Shown here: positions 38,770 to 47,739 of the stretch, one piece after another
How positions within the stretch are numbered: the stretch's first letter is position 1
How the letters are laid out: each line of letters opens with the position of its first letter
Assembly (NCBI RefSeq): GCF_026339935.1
Contig: NZ_JAPEPX010000002.1
Coordinates: forward strand, 41,328-105,327
Source of the DNA: Streptomyces sp. NBC_01551
GTDB lineage: Bacteria; Actinomycetota; Actinomycetes; Streptomycetales; Streptomycetaceae
Direction: 5' to 3'
DNA length: 64,000 bases
Position numbers and translations under genes: made by a program
The notes under the pieces: model-generated
Seen by the model: only the letters and a program-made list of their open reading frames with translations
Database searches by the model: none
Told to the model about the DNA's origin: nothing

Positions 38770-39589
38770 CTAGTGCTGTGACCGGGAAGGAGGTTCACCG
38801 GGTCGCCCGGCGCTGGTCGAACCCGGGCCCGTAGCCTGGCCGGATGCCCGATGACATCCTCGCCCTGTGGCCCCTCGCGCCCGCCTCCGAGACGGACTGG
38901 CTTGCCGGGATCGCCCAGGACGACGGCCTCACCGGCTACGAGGCACCCGGGCGGCCCGACGCCGCCTGGGTGCTCGGCGGCATGTACGAGCGCGGGGGCA
39001 CTGCCGGGGATTCGGTCAACACCAGCCAGAGCCGGGACGAGCACCCCGGCCCGGGTTGGGAGCGGCTGCGCTGGGCGGAGCTGGCCGCCCGCATCGGTGA
39101 TCCGATCGTGCCGCAGGGCCTGTACCCCTGTTTTCGCTGCTTCCCCTCCGCGAAAGGGGCGGGTATACGGCCCGGCTCCATCGAGTGGCCCGCCGAGGGC
39201 AGTCTCGACAGGCCGACATGGGACCAGCTGATCCGGTTCCTCACCGTTCACAGCCCCCAGGGAGCGGACACCCCCTGCCTGGCGTACTACAACCCGCTCA
39301 TCACGCAGGATTTCGAGAACAGGCATGTCCGCTCCGGCCGCCTGGGCGATGCCCACGCCCTCTTCGACAACCCGGACATCCTGTACACCCCCTCCAACCT
39401 GTGGGCCGCGGACCGCTCCTGGGTCGTCTTCACCGACTACGACCTCTGGGGCACCAAGGTCTGCGGCGCCCGCCCGCTCGTCGAGGCGCTGCTCGCGGAC
39501 ATCGAGCTCGAAGCCGTCCGCCTGCCTTGGACCAGCTAGGGCTGTGCCGTCCGCCGCGACCCGGCGAACCTTTCCGGTCACAGCAGTAG
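38770..39589. mobile_element. Inverted-repeat-bounded segment carrying one gene
   Basis: The left end (from 38770, CTAGTGCTGTGACCGGGAAG then GTTCACCGGGTCGC) and the reverse complement of the right end (to 39589, CTACTGCTGTGACCGGAAAG then GTTCGCCGGGTCGC) match at about 31 of 34 aligned positions, with a three-base insertion in the left copy. The ~820-bp unit contains only the 231-aa gene at 38844 and lies between two CRISPR segments of the same orientation. No transposase and no clear target-site duplication, so a non-autonomous element is the best reading. Confidence 0.5.
38844..39539 (+). CDS. Hypothetical cargo protein between two inverted repeats
   Basis: A 231-aa cytoplasmic protein with good codon bias. 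Segments such as DDILALWPLAPASETDWLAG, LAYYNPLITQDFENRHVRSG and ADRSWVVFTDYDLWGTKVCG suggest an alpha/beta fold with many aromatic residues. No known motif or domain recognised. It is enclosed by the inverted repeats at 38770 and 39589 and so may be a mobile cargo gene. Confidence 0.6.
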   Translation: MPDDILALWPLAPASETDWLAGIAQDDGLTGYEAPGRPDAAWVLGGMYERGGTAGDSVNTSQSRDEHPGPGWERLRWAELAARIGDPIVPQGLYPCFRCFPSAKGAGIRPGSIEWPAEGSLDRPTWDQLIRFLTVHSPQGADTPCLAYYNPLITQDFENRHVRSGRLGDAHALFDNPDILYTPSNLWAADRSWVVFTDYDLWGTKVCGARPLVEALLADIELEAVRLPWTS

Positions 39590-39606
39590 AATTCCCGTGG
39601 CACCAC

Positions 39607-39818
39607 ATCTCCCGGTGCCCCAGGGGGATGACCCCGAAACCCACCATTGGGTCAGCGGGAACCGCGGCTGCGCCCCGCACCGGCGGGGATGACCCGTGGG
39701 TCGGATATTCGTTGAAGGTATCCAGCAGTTGCGCCCCGCGAATGCGGGGATGAACCCGGGCTTCACATCGAGTAGGACGCCCAGGTCTCCTGCTCCCCGC
39801 GCCTGCGGGGATGAGCCC
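39607..39818 (+). CRISPR. Type I-E CRISPR array segment, four repeats
   Basis: Units at 39607, 39668, 39729 and 39790 recur at exactly 61 bases with three 32-base spacers. Conservation rises to the right: the last unit (39790-39818) is nearly the consensus while the first is badly degraded. No leader precedes it; instead the right inverted repeat of the 38770 element ends 17 bases earlier. Probably the leader-distal part of the array that begins at 38600. Confidence 0.85.
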
Positions 39819-40605
39819 GTGTTCAAATCCACTCCGGCGCCGACGCCGACCATCCGCCGCAACCCGGCCCACGGGTAGGAGCCTGCCCGGCTCGACGTCC
39901 TTCGGCCGATCAGGCCGACGCCGTCATCGGACGGAAGAGCCAAGACCTCGGTATGCGGTCCAATCCAGCCCGTCGAGGCGAAGGTCTTGTGCGGGTCTCG
40001 GGGTCGACACCGGCGACGCCGCCCAGCGTCAAGCCCTCGAAAGCCTCGCCGCCGCCGAGATGGTCACCTGCGGCGACACCAGCGACCGCTTCCACGACAA
40101 CGTGCCCTGTAGCCATACCCCGACGTCGGCGGCGCGCTCGTCCTGCGGGAAGTCCTGCTCAAGGGATGCACCGCGACCCCGCGCCTCTCTGTGCGCCGCG
40201 TTGTTCCTTGTGACAGGTCCCCATGCATCAGCCCCAAGGGCGGACTGGCCACTCACTGCGAAAGGCATGAGTAGGACGACAGTCCAGCCTGCGAGCCTCC
40301 GCCAGGCGTAGCAGTCCAGACCCGACCGGTCCTCCCCCGCCATCGTGACCTCCGCGTCCATCACATCGAGCGGCAGCATGACCGCGCGCACCGGGTGGAC
40401 GTCACGTCGCCGAGGTGCCCGGCCGCACAGCGAGGCCAGAGCACCCACAGGCACGACGCCTGGCGTACCGCCGCCACCAGCGTCCTCGCAGCAGTGCGCA
40501 GCTTGTCACCGGATCGGTGGGAGGCGAGGACGTCCGCAATGGCCAACCGGCGGCGACTGTGAAAATCGCTGTTCGATCACCGGAGCACGGTGATAGACAT
40601 CCGGT
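39819..40605. other. Decayed stretch between a CRISPR array and the isomerase gene
   Basis: 787 bases without a frame that keeps codon bias for long. Several short biased runs in different frames (around 39990-40120 and 40380-40470) suggest gene debris that was not identified. Confidence 0.4.
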
Positions 40606-41406
40606 GTGGAAAAGAATCTTGAGTTCCCTGACCTGTTGCGACTGATCGATGAACGGTCGACCGCCTTCCGCGCCGTGGTCGCCGCCGCGCCCGGTCTCGA
40701 CGCGCAGGTGCCGAGCTGCCCCGGGTGGACGCTGTTCGATCTGGTGAAGCACCTGGGTGGGGGAGACCGTTTCTGGGCCGCCATCGTCGGCGCGGGGCCT
40801 GCCGACGCTCCCCCGGCCGAGGCCGTCGCCGCGCGCGCCGCGCTGGAAGTGCCGCAGGAGCGTGAGGCCCTGCTGGCCTGGCTGGACGCGTCGACGCAGC
40901 TTCTGCTGGGCGCCCTGCGCGCGGCGGGACCGGAGAGCGGTTGCTGGACGTGGTGGCCCGCGTCGCAGTCACCGCAGACCGCCGGCGGCACCGCCCGGCA
41001 CCGGGTCCAGGAGACCGCGGTGCACACCTACGACGCCCAGCTCGCCGGGGGCTCCCCGCAGCCGCTGCCGGTCGAGCTGGCACTCGACGGTGTGGAGGAG
41101 TTCCTGTTCACCGTCTGCGCAACGCCGAGTGCCTGGCCGCACAAGCCCACGGCCTTCGACTTCCACGCCGCCGAGGGCCGCTCCTGGCGCCTCACCGTCG
41201 ACGGCGACGGCGCACGCATCACCCGCATCCCCGCGCCCACCGCCGCGACCGGCGAAGACTTGGACGCAGCCGGCGCCTCCGTCCACGGCACGGCCAGTGA
41301 GCTGGTCCTCTACCTGTACGACCGGATCCAGGCCGAATCCTTGCACGTTGACGGAGACGCAGGGCTGCTCGACCTGCTCCGCGCCTGGGAGCCGGAGGAG
41401 AAGTAG
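40606..41406 (+). CDS. Maleylpyruvate-isomerase-family (DinB-like, mycothiol-dependent) protein
   Basis: The 266-aa product has the family's N-terminal four-helix DinB-like domain (PSCPGWTLFDLVKHLGGGDR with the first metal-binding His, and HRVQETAVHTYDAQLAGG with the second). The C-terminal domain (ALDGVEEFLFTVC, through LYLYDRI) is sterol-carrier-like. Enzymes of this family act with mycothiol as cofactor; the substrate here is unknown. A decayed paralogue lies at 10777-11316, also next to a CRISPR array. GTG 40606 has a weak ribosome-binding site. Confidence 0.85.
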   Translation: MEKNLEFPDLLRLIDERSTAFRAVVAAAPGLDAQVPSCPGWTLFDLVKHLGGGDRFWAAIVGAGPADAPPAEAVAARAALEVPQEREALLAWLDASTQLLLGALRAAGPESGCWTWWPASQSPQTAGGTARHRVQETAVHTYDAQLAGGSPQPLPVELALDGVEEFLFTVCATPSAWPHKPTAFDFHAAEGRSWRLTVDGDGARITRIPAPTAATGEDLDAAGASVHGTASELVLYLYDRIQAESLHVDGDAGLLDLLRAWEPEEK

Positions 41407-41654
41407 GACGTAGCGGGGGCGGTTGGCCGCGCCTCGAGCCGGTAGGACACGACTCTTCGCCAGGTTCGTCAGTCGCGGCACCGGGCTCAAACCCGCGAGG
41501 CGGCCTCGGGGCGTCACCAAGCCGACCGTCTACCTGGATGGCAGTGCGAATTTGTCCGTCCCAGCGATCACGAGAAGCGACGCGACTGCCGTCGTCCCGA
41601 TCTCGTCGAGAAGTCAGTCGATCGGGTGACTGCGGCGGCTGCCGTGCATGAGAG

Positions 41655-41712
41655 CAGGGCCTCTTGGCAGCCCGAAGGGTGTCGAATCCAACGTGCGGTC
41701 CAAGAGGCCCTG
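41655..41712. repeat. Inverted repeat, likely IS ends
   Basis: CAGGGCCTCTTGG at 41655-41667 and its inverse at 41700-41712 are 32 bases apart. The sequence looks like terminal repeats of Streptomyces IS elements and sits at the left edge of a transposon graveyard. Confidence 0.45.
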
Positions 41713-41789
41713 TTGTCGCATTTCTACGGCAACGCGGGAGTGGGGCCACTTCAGCCACTCTCGCGTGTGACTGTCTGGCTCACAGGCTC

Positions 41790-41908
41790 GGGAAGTGGGC
41801 GGTGGTCCGGCCACTGCTGCCGGTGCCGGGCTGGCTGCGGGGCCGGGGCGGGCAACCGGAGGCTTATTGCCACCGCGCGATGCTGGACGCGATCCGCCAC
41901 CTGGTCGC
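41790..41908 (+). pseudogene. IS5-family transposase N-terminal fragment
   Basis: About 38 codons reading KWAVVRPLLPVPGWLRGRGG, then HRAMLDAIRHLVA match the DUF4096-type N-terminus of IS5-family transposases (W..v.PLLP...RGG...R..lDAI). The frame then continues, without a stop, into the unrelated TniA-like sequence, so a rearrangement fused the two. Confidence 0.6.
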
Positions 41909-42961
41909 GCTCGCCCCGTGGATCACCACCGTGGTGGACGACGGCACCCGGGCCCTGCTCGGCTGGGCCATCGACCTCACCCCGACCTCCGCCACGGTAT
42001 TCACTTCGATGCGCATGGCGATGGTCCACGACCCGGCCGTGTCCCCGTTCGGCGCCGTCCCCGAGCGCGTACGCATCGACCGAGGCCTGGAGTTCGCCGC
42101 CGACGCAGTCGAGGCCGCCCTGGGCACCCTGACCGTGGTCATGCACCGCCTCCCCGCGTTCCAGCCGCACCGCAAGGGCAAGGTCGAGCGGTTGAACCTC
42201 ACGATCGAGCAGATGCTGATCTCCCAGCTCCCCAGCTCCCCGGCTTCACCGGCGGCCCCCGCGACGCCGACGGCAGACTGTACGGGCCGGTGAAGGACTC
42301 CGTCGCCGCCAAGCGCGCGGCCGAGACGGACCAGGACGGTCCGATGCGCATCGAGCGGTTCGTGGAGCGGTTCGCCGACTGGGCCCACTGGTACAACACC
42401 GAGCGCCCGCACCGGATGCTCGGCGGCCGCACCCCGCTCCAGGCGTGGAACGAGGACACCACGCCGGTCCGGCGCATCCCCGCCGACCAGCTGCACCACC
42501 TCATGCTCGCCTCCGCCGAGCGCACCATCCAGAAGGACGGCATCAACTTCCGCTCCCTGTCCTACGTCGTCGCCCCCGAGCTCCACGGGCGCGGCGGCCA
42601 GAGCGTCGAGGTCCGCTACATGCCGCACGACGGCCGGACGATCGAGGTGTTCCTGGGAGGCAAGCACCTGTGCACCGCGTACCCGACCGGGCAGCTCACC
42701 CCGGAGCAGACCGAGGCATTCCGCGAGCACGCCCGCGCCGAGGCCGAACGCCTCGGTCGGGAACGGCGCCCTGCCTCCCGGCGCTCGCGCCGCGAACTCG
42801 CGCCCATGACCGGTGACGGCGCGGGTGCCCAGGAGTCCCGGCTCGTCGCCGAGAAGACCGGCCGCGCTGTCTCCCGTCAGGCCCGCGACGCAGCCCTGCG
42901 GGCCCGCTCCTCCACCTCCCTGCTCGGCATCACCCCCCTCACCCAGAAGAAGGAGAGCTGA
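41909..42961 (+). pseudogene. TniA/Mu-type DDE transposase, 5'-truncated and frameshifted
   Basis: The first part (PWITTVVDDGTRALLGWAID, RVRIDRGLEF, HRKGKVERLNLTIEQ) gives a DDE integrase core. The second part in another frame (FADWAHWYNTERPHRMLGGR, then a Mu-type C-terminal barrel and a basic tail) completes it. The frame changes at an 8-base tandem duplication of AGCTCCCC around 42229-42245; removing one copy restores the protein. The N-terminal DNA-binding domains are missing, replaced by an IS5-like fragment. Inactive as read. The TniB-like gene follows directly. Confidence 0.75.
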
Positions 42962-43047
42962 ATGCCCCGGCACTGCGCCGACCTGACCGGCGCCGCACCC
43001 TGCCGACGGGCACCTTCCAGCTCGCGCACCGCATCGTCGACGGCCTC

Positions 43048-43725
43048 GTGAAGAACAACGCCACCGGCGTCATCCACGGCCCGGCCGGCACCGGCAAGAC
43101 GTACGCGGTCGAGGCCGCGCTGGAGGACCAGGCCGCCCGCGGCGGCCCCGCCGTGTGCACGCTCGCCTTCACCGCACGGCCGACCATGCGCCTGGTCGCC
43201 GACCACCTCCTGGCCGAACTCACCGGTACCGAGGCCCCCAAGTCCCGCAACCGCTTCCACATCACCAACCGGCTCGTGGACCTGCTCGCCCACCCCCACC
43301 CCCGCCGCCCGGTCGTCGTGGACGAGGCCCAGCGCCTCAACAGCGACTGCATCGAGCTACTGCGGCACCTGCACGACGAGCCGAAGACGAAGTTCGCCCT
43401 CCTCTACGTCGGCGGTGACGGCTGCTGGGAGGTCCTCTCCCGCGAACCGATGCTCCGCTCCCGCGTCTTCCGCCGGCTGCCCTTCCGCCCGCTGACCGCC
43501 GAGGAGATTCCCGAGCCGATGCGCGGCTACCACCCGATCCACGAGGGAGCCGACGCCTCCCTGCTGCGGCAGATCGACGAGCTGTACGGGCAGGGCACGA
43601 TGCGCGACTGGGCTGCCTTCACCCACACCGCCGCCAGCCTCTGCGAGGCCGCCGGCCGGGCCCGCATCGACACCGAGGTCATCGACAACGCCCTCACCCT
43701 CCTCGGCGGCGGCGTGTATGCCTGA
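43048..43725 (+). CDS. TniB/TnsC-like AAA+ transposition ATPase
   Basis: The visible frame gives 225 aa with Walker A HGPAGTGKTYAV and Walker B RPVVVDEAQRL, then sensor-1 and the small helical domain, typical of the ATPase partner of TniA-type transposases. Family-like sequence (ALRRPDRRRTLPTGTFQLAH) extends upstream to about 42958 in the same frame but without an ATG/GTG/TTG there, only CTG. The original start may therefore be lost and GTG 43048 be a poor substitute. It belongs to the broken transposition unit. Confidence 0.72.
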   Translation: MKNNATGVIHGPAGTGKTYAVEAALEDQAARGGPAVCTLAFTARPTMRLVADHLLAELTGTEAPKSRNRFHITNRLVDLLAHPHPRRPVVVDEAQRLNSDCIELLRHLHDEPKTKFALLYVGGDGCWEVLSREPMLRSRVFRRLPFRPLTAEEIPEPMRGYHPIHEGADASLLRQIDELYGQGTMRDWAAFTHTAASLCEAAGRARIDTEVIDNALTLLGGGVYA

Positions 43726-43909
43726 CACCGCACCTGCCTCCGCGGTCTTCAACCGCGACCTGCCGGCCGGGCCCCGCTTGGACCGCGCCGTGGCCGCGTA
43801 CGGCCGGATCCTGGAGGCCGACGCCGAGGACTCCATGGTCACCGACGAGCTCGCGCGCATCCCGGCTTCCCGGACCGGGGCAGGTGCGAGCTCGTCGTCA
43901 CCCCCCTGA
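43718..43909 (+). CDS. Small third ORF of the transposition unit
   Basis: A 63-aa ORF whose ATG 43718 overlaps the TniB-like stop by eight bases. It has helices (LDRAVAAYGRILEADAEDSM) and a Ser/Ala-rich tail. Probably the remnant of a third transposition gene; no TniQ zinc-finger motif is visible. Confidence 0.4.
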   Translation: MPDTAPASAVFNRDLPAGPRLDRAVAAYGRILEADAEDSMVTDELARIPASRTGAGASSSSPP

Positions 43910-44157
43910 CAGCAGCGCCCCTACGGTCACCTCCCCGACCAGCACCTGGCCGTTCGGGCCGCCGAGGAGACCGCCGCCGCCCAGCGGGCCGCGCCTGGCC
44001 GGCACGAGCCGCAAGGAGACGCTGACGATCATCGCGCAGTACCAGCAGCAGCACGCGGCGTCCGTCGCCGAGGCCCATCGGGCCGCCCGCGCCTGCGCCC
44101 CTGCGCGGCCCGATCCCGGACTGCGGGACTCCACCCCCGCACCTGTAGGAACCGCAG

Positions 44158-45021
44158 CTAAAGCGGCTGGTGGCGTGCGAGTCGCGCCTGGACGAAGCGG
44201 GCGGCGTTGCTGCCCTCTCCGAGGACCGCCGTCACGACCTTGGCCAGGTCGCGGCCGACCTGCACCACCTCAACGGGGTCCTTGACCTGCTGCCAGGTGT
44301 AGACGGCTCGCCGTACGGAGGCTTCAGCGTCCGCGTGGTTCGCTCCGTGGAGGGCGATCTGAAGCCCGGTCGTGTGGAGGTACCAACGGGCGGCAACGGC
44401 CGACTGCCCCGCGAGAAGGGCGAGCCAGCCTCGGATCTCGCGGGCGTTCACTGTGTGGGCGTGCCGTTCGCCAAACCGGGCAGTCAGCTCCCGGTCGAGT
44501 ATCTCTGCGTCAACTCCTGCTGCGGCGAGACCCTCAGCGTCGTCAGGTGTTGCGAAGACCGCAGTGATCGCGGCGATCCGGCTCTGGTACTCCTCTGGGG
44601 CTGGGGTTTGCCGCTGCTCAACGCCGGCGCCGGCCTCCTCGTTGCGTGGCGCGGCTGTGGCCGCCTCGATGACCAGAGCCTCTTGAGGGGCGTCGCCGCT
44701 GCCCTCTTCGTCAACGCCACCAAGGGCTGAGAAGTCCTCGCGGTCGCTGTCATGGCGCTCGACGAGCTGCTCGGGCACGTCACCGACCGCAGTGGGCGCC
44801 GCGGCATCCTGCAACGGTTCACCATCGGCCAGATGGGACATGGTGAACCATTCCTGCACTGCCAGCGGCAGGGAAGACTCTTGGGGGGCTCGTACTGGTT
44901 CATCAACGGGAGAACGGCCCTCCTGTCCCCATCCGGGATGCGGGTCGGGCTGCCAGAAGTCGGGCGTGACGGTGCCCCACGGAAGTAGTTGCCGGTCTTC
45001 GTTCGGCATGCCGGAATTCAT
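44158..45021 (-). CDS. Hypothetical protein of the conjugation module, TPR-like C-terminus
   Basis: A 287-aa acidic protein. The N-terminal ~150 residues are low-complexity and probably disordered. The C-terminal ~140 residues are helical (LDRELTARFGERHAHTVNAR, GWLALLAGQSAVAARWYLHT, LQIALHGANHADAEASVRRA) with a TPR-like pattern. ATG 45021 shares a base with the stop of the upstream M23/transglycosylase gene (TGATG), so both form an operon divergent from the main T4SS genes. Confidence 0.55.
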   Translation of the reverse strand: MNSGMPNEDRQLLPWGTVTPDFWQPDPHPGWGQEGRSPVDEPVRAPQESSLPLAVQEWFTMSHLADGEPLQDAAAPTAVGDVPEQLVERHDSDREDFSALGGVDEEGSGDAPQEALVIEAATAAPRNEEAGAGVEQRQTPAPEEYQSRIAAITAVFATPDDAEGLAAAGVDAEILDRELTARFGERHAHTVNAREIRGWLALLAGQSAVAARWYLHTTGLQIALHGANHADAEASVRRAVYTWQQVKDPVEVVQVGRDLAKVVTAVLGEGSNAARFVQARLARHQPL

Positions 45022-46100
45022 CAGATACGGATTCCTTTCGACCGCATGTAGGGAACGGGGCTGATGTCCGATCCATATGCGGGTCCCGTGCGTACCTCCA
45101 TATGGAGGTGAGGCCCGCTGGTGTTGCCGGTGTTGCCTGACAGCCCGACCACTTGCCCGCCCGGGATGGTCTGTCCTGCCGAAACGTCGATCCGGCTCAG
45201 GTGGGCATACTGGCTGTACATGCCGTCGGCGTGCTGTAGAACGACCTGGTTGCCGTAGGCGCCGCCCGCTCCTGCGGACACGACCTTGGCCGGGCCGATA
45301 GCGTGAACGGGTGTTCCGGCGGCCGCGGAGAAATCGATTCCGGTGTGGTAGCCGCTGCTCCACATTCCACCAGGAACATGGTATGCGGTCCCTACGGAGG
45401 CGTTCACTGGCTTCGTCCACTCGCCCGACATTTCCGGGGACCCTGAGTTGTCAGGAGCCGTCAGGCGGGCCTGATTGGCCATGATGTCTTTTACGTAGTC
45501 GTAAGTCTGGCCATTGGCGAACCGTTGCGGTGGAACCCCGTCGTAGTGGTCCACCCAACCCCACCCCGCGTTATACCCGGCTAGGGCCAGCTCTATCGGG
45601 CTTCCCGAATAATTCGGGTGCTTCTTGGCCGTCTTCAACAGGCCGCACATCATTTTCCCTTGAGAGGGAATCGCATCTGCGGGATCCCACACATCACGGT
45701 CACCGTCTCCGTCACCGTCGATCCCCTGTGTGGCCCACGTGCTGTCTATGAACTGGGCAATTCCTTTGGCGAGTGGGATCTTCTGGCCGTTCTTGATCTC
45801 GTAGGACATGGCATTCGGCTTGAAGTTCGATTCGGCATTCAGCTGCGCCGCGAGGATCCCAGCCGGGAGTCCTTGGTCACACGATGCCGCAGCCTTCTCG
45901 ATGAGGCCCGCGTACTGCGCGGGCACATAGCCGGGCCCCACCCTGAGCTTTCCGGCCGTGAGCACGAAGTCCCCGCCGGCGCCGTCGCCACCCTTGTCGT
46001 CATCCGATGCCCCGACCAGCAACACCAGCCCGATCCCCACGGCGAACGGGCTGGCGACGAAGACCGCGGCCAGGAGCGCGATCCCCTTCTTGGCGTCCAA
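45021..46100 (-). CDS. Lytic transglycosylase / M23 peptidase, cell-wall hydrolase of the T4SS
   Basis: A 359-aa protein with an N-terminal membrane anchor (ALLAAVFVASPFAVGIGLVLLV). An SLT-type transglycosylase domain follows (residues ~65-215; catalytic Glu in NAESNFKP, then AKGIAQFIDSTW and ALAGYNAGWG). The C-terminal LytM/M23 peptidase domain carries its zinc motifs YHTGIDFS and PHLHMEV. It would open peptidoglycan for the transfer channel, as VirB1-like proteins do, with both glycan and peptide cleavage. TTG 46100 is the start (AGGTGGGG upstream). Confidence 0.87.
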   Translation of the reverse strand: MDAKKGIALLAAVFVASPFAVGIGLVLLVGASDDDKGGDGAGGDFVLTAGKLRVGPGYVPAQYAGLIEKAAASCDQGLPAGILAAQLNAESNFKPNAMSYEIKNGQKIPLAKGIAQFIDSTWATQGIDGDGDGDRDVWDPADAIPSQGKMMCGLLKTAKKHPNYSGSPIELALAGYNAGWGWVDHYDGVPPQRFANGQTYDYVKDIMANQARLTAPDNSGSPEMSGEWTKPVNASVGTAYHVPGGMWSSGYHTGIDFSAAAGTPVHAIGPAKVVSAGAGGAYGNQVVLQHADGMYSQYAHLSRIDVSAGQTIPGGQVVGLSGNTGNTSGPHLHMEVRTGPAYGSDISPVPYMRSKGIRI

Positions 46101-46466
46101 AGCCGATCCCCACCTTCATCGCCCCGCTCTTGATCATGACTAGTCGTCACCATAAGGCGTGGACACGGCGTCTTGCCGCCTTCGGGGCAACCCCCGGCAA
46201 CGCACCGCCACCCTGCCACACAACATTTCCGGCCCCAAAGACGGTAAGCCTGGCCGGTTTTGGCGCCACCCCTGAAATGTGTATCAAATTGGTGCAAACA
46301 GCCGCCAAAAGTGACGTACATGCATAAGTGTCTTGCGGCTGTCTGGAATTAACGCTTCACCAGGCATGGGGCACCACTGGGGCCCCAGTCGTTCGCGGTT
46401 AGACTTTTGAGCATGCGTCAGGTCAGAGGCCTGGCACAGTGATTACATTTGCAATGCGGGGGAGCG
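46101..46466. other. Divergent control region of the conjugation genes
   Basis: 366 bases of lower GC between the M23/transglycosylase operon and the plus-strand T4SS operon. Contains the AATGTGTATC decamer (46276-46285) also found in the operator-like region at 26596. Promoters for both directions are expected here. Confidence 0.5.
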
Positions 46467-47408
46467 TTGGCTAAGAAATCTCAATCGGCCTTCATGCTGC
46501 CCGCCGACAGCCGCCTGGTCATGCCGGTGCTGGCTGCCGGCGGCGGCAGTGGGCGCTCGACCGTCGCGGGCCTTCTGGCCTGCTCTCTGGCCGCATCTGC
46601 GGCCACCGTCGTACTCGACACGGCATACCGGCTGGCTTCGCCGTGGCCCACTTGGCCCACGAAGCCGGGGGCCGGCCTGGCGTCAGTACCGCCGGATCAG
46701 GGGATGACACCCGCTCAGGTCCGCGCTGCCGCCTCGCGCTGCTCAGGACCGGATGGAGACTGGCAGGTCCTGACCGACCATCAGGAGTGGAGCGCGCCGC
46801 CGCTGCCCCTTCCGTCAGATCCGGCTGCTTGGTACCAGCTGGCCGCCGCCGGGGGGTGGCAGGCCGTGATCGCCGACACCGCACATCCGATAGCGCACGA
46901 CGTAGTCACCTCCCGAACACTGAACCTTTCCGGTCTGACCGCCGGCTGGTGCGCGCTGCCCTACTCCGTTCCGGTGATCGCGGCCCCGGCCACGGGCCCC
47001 GGAGTCGCCGCGCTCCAGATGGCTGTCCGCGCAGCGAGCGCTGAGGGCCTTCCGCTCGCGCGGATGGTCGTGGCCCTGGTGGAAACCGGGGACGGCCGGC
47101 CTCCCGCCGTGGCGCGGGCGGCCGCCACCATGCTCCAGTCGCAGGTGTCCGGCGTCGTCCAGATGCCATTCGACCCCCACATCCGGGCGCGCGGGCTCGG
47201 CGATGCCCATCGGCTGATCTCCCGCAAAACCCGTGAGGCCACGGCCGCTCTCGTGAGCGCCGTCCTCGCCTCCGCACATCGCACCTGGGGGGAACCGCTG
47301 CCCGCAGCGCCCGTTCCCGCAGGCACCGCCCGCCCTGGGGTGGCGCCGCCCGCTGCTTCCCTCCTTGCCCAGAACGATCCACATCCACAAGAAGGGGTTC
47401 TCGCATGA
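46467..47408 (+). CDS. ParA/MinD-like P-loop protein of the T4SS operon
   Basis: A 313-aa protein with a Walker A variant at the N-terminus (AAGGGSGRSTVAGLLA), where Arg replaces the usual Lys. It is followed by a Rossmann-like ATPase core (AATVVLDTAYRLA, GWQAVIADTAHPIAHDV). TTG 46467 after GGGGGAG is preferred to the upstream TTG. This protein class heads the conserved Streptomyces T4SS operon and may position the secretion apparatus. The altered Walker A makes ATP hydrolysis uncertain. Confidence 0.6.
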   Translation: MAKKSQSAFMLPADSRLVMPVLAAGGGSGRSTVAGLLACSLAASAATVVLDTAYRLASPWPTWPTKPGAGLASVPPDQGMTPAQVRAAASRCSGPDGDWQVLTDHQEWSAPPLPLPSDPAAWYQLAAAGGWQAVIADTAHPIAHDVVTSRTLNLSGLTAGWCALPYSVPVIAAPATGPGVAALQMAVRAASAEGLPLARMVVALVETGDGRPPAVARAAATMLQSQVSGVVQMPFDPHIRARGLGDAHRLISRKTREATAALVSAVLASAHRTWGEPLPAAPVPAGTARPGVAPPAASLLAQNDPHPQEGVLA

Positions 47409-47737
47409 GCCTGCTGATCGACACCGCCAACCAGTTCGCCATCCTCGCGGATGACCCGCCGATCGTGCCCGACTTCAAGCCGGCGGTACCGGGCCCGATC
47501 AAGGACGCGACCTCGACGATCCTCGGCTGGACGGCGGGCAGCGGCCTTGCCCTGGCGGTCCTTGGCGGGCTTGTCGGCTGGGCATGTGTGGCCATCGGCC
47601 ACAACACGGAGCGGGCCGGCCTGGCCGCCCGCGGCAAGCAGGCGATCATCTGGTCCCTCGTCGCGGGCATGGGCATCGGTGTCACCAGCGGCCTGGTCAT
47701 GGCCTTCTACAACATGTCGAAGAGCGGCGGCGCCTGA
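47405..47737 (+). CDS. Small two-TM pilin-like (VirB2/TrbC-type) protein
   Basis: A 110-aa protein with two hydrophobic helices (AGSGLALAVLGGLVGWACVA and IIWSLVAGMGIGVTSGLVMA) separated by a basic loop, the topology of VirB2/TrbC-type T4SS subunits. It overlaps the previous gene as ATGA. No signal peptide. Confidence 0.62.
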   Translation: MSLLIDTANQFAILADDPPIVPDFKPAVPGPIKDATSTILGWTAGSGLALAVLGGLVGWACVAIGHNTERAGLAARGKQAIIWSLVAGMGIGVTSGLVMAFYNMSKSGGA

Positions 47738-47739
47738 GC

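Noticed and set aside
28442..39818. cas3, cas1 or cas2 hidden near the other arrays
   Set aside because: All frames around the mini-arrays were inspected for helicase/HD and Cas1-like motifs; none was seen within the window.
41664..43909. A CRISPR-associated transposon (Cascade plus TniA/TniB)
   Set aside because: The transposase is truncated and frameshifted, no TniQ-like protein is present, and the genes lie 25 kb from Cascade with several unrelated units between. The pair is better explained as an independent decayed transposon.
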